DNA from: Gemmatimonadaceae bacterium
GTDB taxonomy: Bacteria > Gemmatimonadota > Gemmatimonadetes > Gemmatimonadales > Gemmatimonadaceae
Length of the DNA stretch: 32,551 bases
Assembly: GCA_019694735.1 (NCBI GenBank)
Contig: JAIBBJ010000139.1
Coordinates: 1-32,551 of the forward strand
Direction of reading: 5' to 3'
Part shown: positions 14,598-21,900 of the stretch, piece by piece
Layout: every line of letters starts with the position of its first letter
Numbering within the stretch: the stretch's first letter is position 1
Position numbers and translations under genes: made by a program
Notes under the pieces: generated by a model
The model's input: only the letters and a program-made list of their open reading frames with translations
The model's database searches: none
Told to the model about the DNA's origin: nothing

Positions 14598-15725
14598 ATG
14601 ACCTACGCCGCGATCACCGGGTGGGGCAAGTGCATGCCCCCCGCCGTCCTCACCAACGCCGACCTCTCGACCTTCCTCGAGACCTCGGACGAATGGATCG
14701 TCTCGCGCACCGGGATGCAGGAGCGCCGCATCTCCCATGTCAGCGCGATCGAGATGTCCACCATCGCCGCGAAGCGCGCCCTCGCCTGCGCCGGCGTCGC
14801 CGCCGCCGACGTGGACCTCATCATCTACGGCGGCTGCTCCAACGACGAGCTGGTCCCCAACAGCGCGAGCGGCGTGCAGATCGCGCTCGGCGCGACCCGC
14901 GCCGCCGCGATCGACCTCAACACCGCGTGCACGAGCTTCTGCTACGGACTCGCCACCGCGACCGCGATGATCCGCAGCGGCCTCGCGCGGACGGCGGTGG
15001 TGATCGGCGTCGAGCTCATCTCGCGCTACATGGACTGGTCCAACCGAAATGTCGCCGTGCTCTTCGGCGACGGGTCGGCCGCGGTGGTGCTCCAGGCCAC
15101 CGACCGCGAGGAGGGGATGCTCGGCGCGGTCATGGGCTGCGACGCCGAGGCGCGGCAGACGCTGCGCGTGCGCGGCTTCGGCTGCACCTACGCCGGCCGG
15201 CACGTCTCGTTCGGCGACACGATCTGGGACTTCGACGGCCAGGCGATCTTCAAGCGCGCCGTCGGGGCGATGGCGAGCGCGTCGGTCAAGGTCCTCGCCG
15301 ACCAGGGCGTCGCGCCCGAGCAGGTGCATCTCGTCGTGCCGCACCAGGCGAACCTGCGCATCATCGAGGCGGTCGCGAAGCACGCCGGGCTGCCGATGGC
15401 GAAGGTCATGCTCACGGTGCAGAAGTACGGCAACATGAGCGCCGCCACGGTGCCGGTCGCGCTCGTCGAGGCGCTCGAGGAAGGGCGCGTCGCGCCCGGC
15501 GGCTGGCTCCTCATGCCGGCCTTCGGCGGCGGGCTCACCTATTGTTCGCTGCTCGTGAAGTGGGGCGACCGCGTGACGCCGCTCGGCACGAGCGATGCGG
15601 AGCTGCCGCCGGTCACGCGCACCGCCCTCGAGATGGTCAACGCGATCCGCGCCGAGCAGGACCCGCATGGGCGGTCGCTCGCGGGGCTCATGGCGCCCTC
15701 GTTCGCGGAGACTTGGTCTACCTGA
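14598..15725 (+). CDS. KAS III (3-oxoacyl-ACP synthase III-like) enzyme with C-terminal extension
   Basis: 375 residues from the ATG giving MTYAAITGWGKCMPP; an in-frame ATG at 14550 would add an unlikely basic leader. The KAS III catalytic triad is complete: C111 in NTACTSFCYGLA, H249 in VVPHQANLRI, and N279 in KYGNMSAATVP. TSDEWIVSRTGMQERR is the usual KAS III start block. After KWGDRV (about 326) a tail of about 50 residues goes beyond the usual ~320-residue FabH. No other fatty-acid synthesis gene is near. PqsD, a KAS III relative, acts on anthraniloyl-CoA, so use of an aryl- or cyclic acyl-CoA here is plausible. Alternatively it may stand in for the thiolase that the operon lacks. Confidence 0.87.
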   Translation: MTYAAITGWGKCMPPAVLTNADLSTFLETSDEWIVSRTGMQERRISHVSAIEMSTIAAKRALACAGVAAADVDLIIYGGCSNDELVPNSASGVQIALGATRAAAIDLNTACTSFCYGLATATAMIRSGLARTAVVIGVELISRYMDWSNRNVAVLFGDGSAAVVLQATDREEGMLGAVMGCDAEARQTLRVRGFGCTYAGRHVSFGDTIWDFDGQAIFKRAVGAMASASVKVLADQGVAPEQVHLVVPHQANLRIIEAVAKHAGLPMAKVMLTVQKYGNMSAATVPVALVEALEEGRVAPGGWLLMPAFGGGLTYCSLLVKWGDRVTPLGTSDAELPPVTRTALEMVNAIRAEQDPHGRSLAGLMAPSFAETWST

Positions 15726-15730
15726 CGATG

Positions 15731-15764
15731 CCGGGGTCGACGCGGCCGCCGTGCCGACCCCCGG
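15731..15764 (+). terminator. Hairpin at the end of the aromatic-CoA operon
   Basis: GGGGTCG (15733-15739) pairs with CGACCCC (15755-15761), extended by two more pairs after a one-base bulge. The loop contains a second GC-rich palindrome. It starts six bases after the KAS III stop codon. No U-tract follows, so termination strength is uncertain. Confidence 0.42.
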
Positions 15765-15799
15765 AGATCCGCCGCCGTCCCCCACCCCCGGAGGTCCCG

Positions 15800-16483
15800 A
15801 TGCCCTCGACCCGCCGTCACTTCCTCGACACGCTCGCGCTCGGGGCCACCGCGCTCGGGGCCGGCGCCGCGCTGCCCGCGACGCTGCGAGCACTGCCGGC
15901 CGAGTTCGCGGCGCCGCCGGTGCAGGGCGAATGGGACACGCGGTGGCCGGCGCGGCTCACGGGCCGCGTGCGCACGGTGTTCGATGTCCCCGAGATCGAG
16001 AGCGGCTACGGCGTCTGGCGGGCCTCGGTCTGGGCGACCCAGTTCCAGCGGGTGCTCGGCCACACGCCGACCGACCTCTCCACCGCACTCGTGATCCGCC
16101 ACAACGCGATCGTGCTGGCGATGCAGCAGGCATTCTGGGACCGGTACGGCATCGGCAAGTCGCGCAACGTCACCCATCCCGCGACCGGCCAGCCCACCGA
16201 CCGCAACCCGGCGCTGATGGGCGCGGGCGACGGCATCGAGGCGCTGCAGGTGGACTTCGCCCTCGGGCCGTTCATGCGCCGCGGCGGCATCGTGCTGGCC
16301 TGCAACCTCGCGCTCGAGGACCTCGTCGCGCTGGTGCAGCAGGCCGACGGCGTCAGCGAGGCCGAGGCGCGGACGCGCACGCGCGCGGCGCTGGTGCCGG
16401 GCGTCATCCTGCAGCCGTCGGGCGTGTTCGCCGTGCTGCACGCGCAGCAGGAGGCGAAGGCGCTCTACATCCGCGCGAGCTGA
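15800..16483 (+). CDS. Tat-exported protein of unknown function, possibly DsrE-like fold
   Basis: 227 residues from an ATG preceded by GGAGG. The N-terminus has a twin-arginine signal (STRRHFLDTLALGATALG, then an Ala-rich segment), so the protein is probably exported folded. The mature part has no motif I can assign with certainty. Alternating hydrophobic segments such as ALVIRHNAIVLAMQQAFW, GGIVLACNLALEDLVA and a late VLHAQQEAKALYI loosely resemble DsrE/DsrF-fold proteins of periplasmic type, with a single cysteine (in LACNLALED) in the region where DsrE proteins carry theirs. It follows the KAS III gene after 74 bases that include a hairpin, so it may be a separate unit. Function unknown. 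Confidence 0.75.
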   Translation: MPSTRRHFLDTLALGATALGAGAALPATLRALPAEFAAPPVQGEWDTRWPARLTGRVRTVFDVPEIESGYGVWRASVWATQFQRVLGHTPTDLSTALVIRHNAIVLAMQQAFWDRYGIGKSRNVTHPATGQPTDRNPALMGAGDGIEALQVDFALGPFMRRGGIVLACNLALEDLVALVQQADGVSEAEARTRTRAALVPGVILQPSGVFAVLHAQQEAKALYIRAS

Positions 16484-16541
16484 ACGGCAGCCCTGCGCGA
16501 CGACCGCGCCAGGGGACCGCGCGCGGACGGGAGCATCACGG

Positions 16542-18944
16542 TCACTCGTCCACGCGGATCCGCACCTCGCTCGCCGCGCCGTTCGCCGCGACGGCGCGGA
16601 TGACGTGCGGCCCGGGCCGCAGCGACCAGCGCGACCGTTCGTGCGCCACGCCGTCCACGAACCACCGCACGTCGCCCGTCGCGCCCGCGGCCCGGAGCGC
16701 GACGGTCGCGTAATCCACCGGGACGCCGGGCGGCAGCCGATACACGTCGCCGTCCGCCGGGGACGTGATGCGGAATCCGCGCGCGGCGGGCTCAGCCGCG
16801 CGCAGCGCGTCGCCCTCGCGCGGGGCGCGCGCGACCGCCCGCTCCGGTGGCGCCTCCTCCGCATCGGCCGCATCCGAACCGGAGGCGACGGCCGCCGATG
16901 CGCCGCCGATCCCCGGCCCCGCGCCCGACTGCGCGACCCACTCCGCGTACGCCTCCGGGAGCGACACGCGTCCGCCGCGCACCCAGGTGTCGGCTTCGCG
17001 CGGGACGCTGCCAGCGAGGAACCATTCGCGCACCCCGGGGCACTCGCGCGTCGCGAGCAGGCCGGAGACGCGGCAGACCTCCGCCGGCACGAGCCCCGCG
17101 TCCGCGGGCGTGACGAGCACCCCCGGCGCGACGCGGGCCGCGGTGACCATCACCGCGCGGTGCAGCAACGGGCCCGCGCCGGTCACGCCGCTCACGCCCT
17201 GCATCGGTCGGCCCGACACGTCCCCGGCCCACACCGCGACGGTGAAGGCGCCCGCCACGCCGATCGCCCAGTTGTCCGTGAAGTGGCGGCTCGTCCCCGT
17301 CTTCACCGCGACGGGGAACGGGAAGTCGAACGGCGTCTGCACGCCGAACCCGGGCACGCGCGCCGCCGGGTCGGCGAGGATGTCGAGCGTGAGCGCGGCC
17401 GCCCCGGCCGACACGACCTTGCGCCCGTCCCCGGGCGCGGCCGTCTCGTCCAGTCGCCAGTGCCAGCCGCGGTAGCGCCCGCCGTTCGCGAGCGCGCGGT
17501 AACCGTTCGCCACCTCGAGCAGCGTGACGTCGCCATTGCCCAGCGCGAGTCCCAGCCCGTAGTGGTCCGCCGTGCGCCGGAGCGAGGCGAGTCCGGCGAG
17601 GTGCAGGGTGTGGAGCAGGGCGCCCACGCCATGCTCGCGCGCGAGCAGCACCGCGGGGACGTTGTACGAGCTCGCGAGCGCCTCCCGCGCACGCACCGGG
17701 CCACGGAACCGGCGGTCGTAGTTCCGCGGCAGGTACGGCCCGCTGACGGTGTTGAACGTCGTCGGCACGTCGGCGAACACCGTCGCCGCGGTCGTGCCGC
17801 GGTCGAAGGCCATCGCGTACAGGAACGGCTTCAGCGCCGAACCGGGCTGCCGCGGCGACGTCACGAGGTCGGTCTGGCCCGTCACGGGGTCATCGAAGTC
17901 CGGGGAGCCCACCCACGCGAGCACGCCGCCGCTCGCGTTGTCGAGCACCACGACCGCGGCCTGGCGCACGCCGCGCTCCGCGAGCAGCGCGACCGACTGC
18001 CGGACCTCCGCCTCGAGGGCCGCCTGCAGTCCGGCGTCGAGGGTCGTGCGCACGGTCGCGTCGTGCGCGTCGGGCGGGACCTCCTGCAGCACGCGCGTCG
18101 TGAAGTGCGGCGCCAGGAACGGCTCCCGGGCGCGTCGCGCGAGCGCCGGCTCGCGGTCGGCCTCCGCGGCCACCGCCTCCGGGATCGCGCCGGCGCGTAC
18201 CATCCGCGCGAGGGCGACCCGCCGCCGCGCGACCGCGCGCGCGGTGGAGCGCACGGGATTGTCGCGCGACGGCGCATGTGCGAGCCCCGCGAGCATCGCC
18301 GCCTCGCCGACGCTCACCTCATCCGGCTCCGCACTCATATAGAAGCGTGTCGCCGCCGCGACGCCGGCCGTGTTCTGCCCGAGGTGCACCCGGTTCAGGT
18401 ACTGCTCGAGGATCGCCTGCTTCGACAGGTGCCACTCCAGCCGCACCGCCCACGCCGCCTCGCCCAGCTTGCTGCGCCACCCGCGCGCGGCCGGCCGGAG
18501 GAGGCGCGCGGTCTGCATCGAGATCGTGGACGCGCCCGAGACGATGCGGTCGCTGCGCCAGTTGTCGCGCGCCGCCCGCGCGACCGCGCGCAGGTCCACC
18601 CCATGGTGGTCCCAGAAGCGGCGGTCCTCCACCGCCACGAAGGCGACGATGAGGTCCGGGTCGATGCGCGTCAGCGGGACCCAGCGGCCGCGTGTGCCGT
18701 CCTCGGCCCGCGTGGTGCGCAGCAGCACGCCGTGCCGGTCGAGGATGCGCACGCCCGGCTCGGGCGGCGGCGCCAGCAGCGCGGCCGGCACGGGCATCGC
18801 CACCCACGCCGCGAATGCGGCGCACGCCACCACCGCGAGCGTCGCGCCCGCCGCAACGGCCCGCACCGCCCGCCGCGTGCCCCGCGCGCGCCGACGCGCC
18901 GCCGCTCCCTCCCCGACCCGGTCGCGCACCGCCCTCACCGCCAT
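16542..18944 (-). CDS. pbpC: Penicillin-binding protein 1C (peptidoglycan glycosyltransferase/transpeptidase-fold)
   Basis: 800 residues from the ATG at 18944, preferred over the GTG at 18950 because GAGGTGA, overlapping the upstream gene's stop, is then a well placed Shine-Dalgarno. One N-terminal membrane anchor lies near residues 27-55. The family 51 glycosyltransferase follows, with catalytic E106 in AVEDRRFWDHHG and the block SGASTISMQTARLL. The penicillin-binding domain has S369-ALK, S426-YN and K548-TG. The C-terminal ~85 residues (FRITSPADGDVYRLP onward) are the BiPBP_C domain typical of PBP1C. Only a single base separates the upstream alpha-2-macroglobulin stop from the longer possible start, so translation is likely coupled. 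It acts in the inner membrane/periplasm. Confidence 0.94.
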   Translation of the reverse strand: MAVRAVRDRVGEGAAARRRARGTRRAVRAVAAGATLAVVACAAFAAWVAMPVPAALLAPPPEPGVRILDRHGVLLRTTRAEDGTRGRWVPLTRIDPDLIVAFVAVEDRRFWDHHGVDLRAVARAARDNWRSDRIVSGASTISMQTARLLRPAARGWRSKLGEAAWAVRLEWHLSKQAILEQYLNRVHLGQNTAGVAAATRFYMSAEPDEVSVGEAAMLAGLAHAPSRDNPVRSTARAVARRRVALARMVRAGAIPEAVAAEADREPALARRAREPFLAPHFTTRVLQEVPPDAHDATVRTTLDAGLQAALEAEVRQSVALLAERGVRQAAVVVLDNASGGVLAWVGSPDFDDPVTGQTDLVTSPRQPGSALKPFLYAMAFDRGTTAATVFADVPTTFNTVSGPYLPRNYDRRFRGPVRAREALASSYNVPAVLLAREHGVGALLHTLHLAGLASLRRTADHYGLGLALGNGDVTLLEVANGYRALANGGRYRGWHWRLDETAAPGDGRKVVSAGAAALTLDILADPAARVPGFGVQTPFDFPFPVAVKTGTSRHFTDNWAIGVAGAFTVAVWAGDVSGRPMQGVSGVTGAGPLLHRAVMVTAARVAPGVLVTPADAGLVPAEVCRVSGLLATRECPGVREWFLAGSVPREADTWVRGGRVSLPEAYAEWVAQSGAGPGIGGASAAVASGSDAADAEEAPPERAVARAPREGDALRAAEPAARGFRITSPADGDVYRLPPGVPVDYATVALRAAGATGDVRWFVDGVAHERSRWSLRPGPHVIRAVAANGAASEVRIRVDE

Positions 18945-18951
18945 CGTCACC

Positions 18952-21900
18952 TCAGGGCGCCTTCGGCGTGACCGTGAACGTGCCGCCGTCGCTCCGCCCG
19001 TTCACGCCCGGGTCGTACATCTCCTCCGCGCGCGCCGGCGGCTTCAGGAACGTGCCCGGCGTCGTCGCACGCGCGACGTACGCGATGTCCCACGTGCCCC
19101 GCCCGAGCCACGACGCCGCCCACAGCACGCGGTCGTCGCGGATCTCCCGGAAGTCCCACGGGGACCACCAGCCGCCTTCGTACCGGCCGTAATCGAGTGC
19201 GTCGGACTCCCCCTCGTCGCCCTCGCCCTCCGCCTCGTCGGCCCGCGACGGTGCGCGCGGCGCACCGCCCACCAGCGAGGACGTGCGGAGGCTCAGGTCC
19301 ACGGCCTCGAGCCCCGCCGGCAGCGCATCGTCCACCACCACGAAGCGGCGCTCGGTGGGGACCGTGATGCGCAACCGGACGCGCACGAGCTCGCCCTCCG
19401 CCACCGCCGTCACCGGACGCGCGTCCGCGTAGCGCTCGTACCAGCGCTCGACGCGGATCCCGGCGTCCGACGGCGTCGTCGGGGGCTTCGCCGCCATCTC
19501 GACCAGCGCGACGTGGAAGAAGCTCGGGAGCGCCGCGACGCCCTCGGCCCGCACGAACAGCTGCACCGTGCGCTCGCCGTCCCGGACCGGCCCCAGCAGG
19601 GCCCCCACCGCGAGCGTGGTGTCGTGACGCGCCGTCGCGGTGCGCAGCACGACCTTCCCGGCGCTGCGCACGACCACCGGCCGCGGCGCCACCGCCGCGA
19701 AGGTGCGGTCGTAGATCGCGATCGCCCGCACCGCCGAGGCGATGTCCTGCGTGTTCCACCACACGTCGCGCCGCGGCGTCATCGCGAGGCGCTCGACGAG
19801 GGCGCCCACCAGCGGATGGCCCGGGTCGGTCGCGAGCGTCGCCGTCAGCAGCCACGCCACCTCGCGGGTCGCCGACGTGAAGTACCAGCGCGCGGTGTCG
19901 GCCGGCAGGGACGCGCTCCGCCCCTCCACGCGCGCCGAGGCCCACACCGGGGCGAGCAGCCGGCGCGCCTCCGCCGTCGCGCCGCGCCGCGCGAGCACCT
20001 CCGCGAGTCGGATCCGGTCCGCGCGGTCGAGCAGCCCCGCGCTGCGGACCAGTTCATTCTCGGCGGCGACATCCGCCCGCCCGACGCGGCTCAGCAGGTC
20101 CACCGCGGCCACCTGGTCCGCGAGGCGCGTCGCGCGCCGTTCGTACCACGCGGCGATCGGTCCCGTCCGCGTCGGCGCCTCCCGCAGCGCGGCCGCGAGG
20201 TAGTCGCCGACGCGCGCGAGCGCACCCGAGTCCACCGGCACGCCGACCTCGCGCGCCTCCACCAACGCCTCCGCGGCGTACGCCGAGAGCCACGGCGACG
20301 TCCAGTCGCCGCTCCCCCAGTAGCCGATGCCGCCGTCGGCGCGCTGCCGCCCGACGAGCACCGCGAGCCCACGCGCGACCTCCTGGCGGGCCCGGCGCGC
20401 CTCCGCGGAATCGAGCGCGCCTTCGGCGCGCAGCAGCGCGAGCAGCGGCAGCACCCGGCTCGTCACCTGCTCGGTGCACTCGTACTCGTACACGCGCAGC
20501 ATCTGCCGCATCCCGCGCACCAGCGTGAGCGGCGTGTTCCCCATCGTGAAGGTGAGCGTGGACCGCCGCGGGTCGATGTCCGCCGGCACCGTGAAGCGCA
20601 GCGTCGCCGTGTCGCGCAGCATCCCCGAGGCCACCAGCGTGCGCCCGAACACGTCGGGCTTCACGGGCACCGCGACGCGCACGGCGTCGCCGTCCGCGCC
20701 GGACCGCACGTCGAAGCGGAACGCGGCGCTGTCGCCGGCGGTGGCCGCGAACCGGAAGCGCGCCTCGACGCCGCGCCCCGCCGCGAGCGGCACGGTGCGC
20801 TGCGCTGCGCCGACGAGGCGCACGCCGCTCGCCTGCGCGCGCACCGTCGCCTGCGCCGCGCTCCCGTCGCGGCGGTTGATCACGGTGCCTGCGGAGAGCG
20901 TGTCGCCCGGGCGCACGAAGCGCGGCAGCGCCGGCCGCGCCACCACCGGACGCGTCACGAGCAGCGGCGTCTCGCCGCTCCCGTACCGGTCGGCATCGGT
21001 CGCGGCGACGGCCATCACGCGGAAGGTCGTCAGGTTGTCGGGCAGCGCCGCCTTCACCTCGGCGTTCCCCGCCGAGTCGGTGACGACGCTGCCGAGATAG
21101 AATGCCACGGTGCGGAAGCGCGACCGCAGCACCTCGGCGCCGTCCGCGCCACCGCCGCCGCCGGGCGCGCGCTGTCCCTTCTCGCCCGCGGCGACCTGCG
21201 GCGTCACCGACACGAGGTTGCTCGCGAGTCGCACGCCGAGCGCGCGCTCCTGGTAGATGAGGTCGAGCGGGTCAGGCGTCCGGTAGCCGGTGAGCGCGAG
21301 GACGCCCTCGTCCACCGCCCACAGCGCGACTTCACTGCGCGCCCCCGCGTTGCGGCGGTCGCGCACCGCCACCCGCACCAGGGCCGTGTCGGCCGGGCGG
21401 TACTCGGGCCGGCCGAGCGTGAGGTCCACGCGCAGGCGCTTCACCTCCGGCGTCACGCGGAGCCGCGCATAGCCGACGCGCATCGTCGGCCGGCCGGGGT
21501 CATCGAGCTTGCCCGGCGCCGCGCTGCGGCCGCGCACCATCACGATCGAGACGTAGGCGTTCGGCGCCATCGCCTCGGTGATCGGCACCTTCACCAGCTG
21601 CGAGCCCGACGTGATGCGCAGCCGGCGCTGCTCCAGCACCTGCTCGCGCTCCACGGTCAGCCACGCCTCCGCGTCGGTGAACGGCGCCGCCACCAGCAGC
21701 TCGGCCGTGTCCCCCACCGCATAGCGCTCGCGATCGGCGAAGAGCTCCATCTTGAACTGCGACTCGTCGTTCCACGGCACGAAGTCGCGCCCGGCCACCC
21801 ACCGCGTGAACGACGTCACCGCCGCGCGCCCCGCCTCGTCGGTGGCGCGGAACTCGATCGTGTGCACGCCGCCGCCCGTCGGCGTGAGCGTGCAGGCCGC

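Noticed and set aside
16484-16541. Possible terminator between the convergent Tat-protein and PBP1C genes
   Set aside because: Only a loop-less GC palindrome (CCGCGCGCGG) is present; no stem-loop could be drawn.
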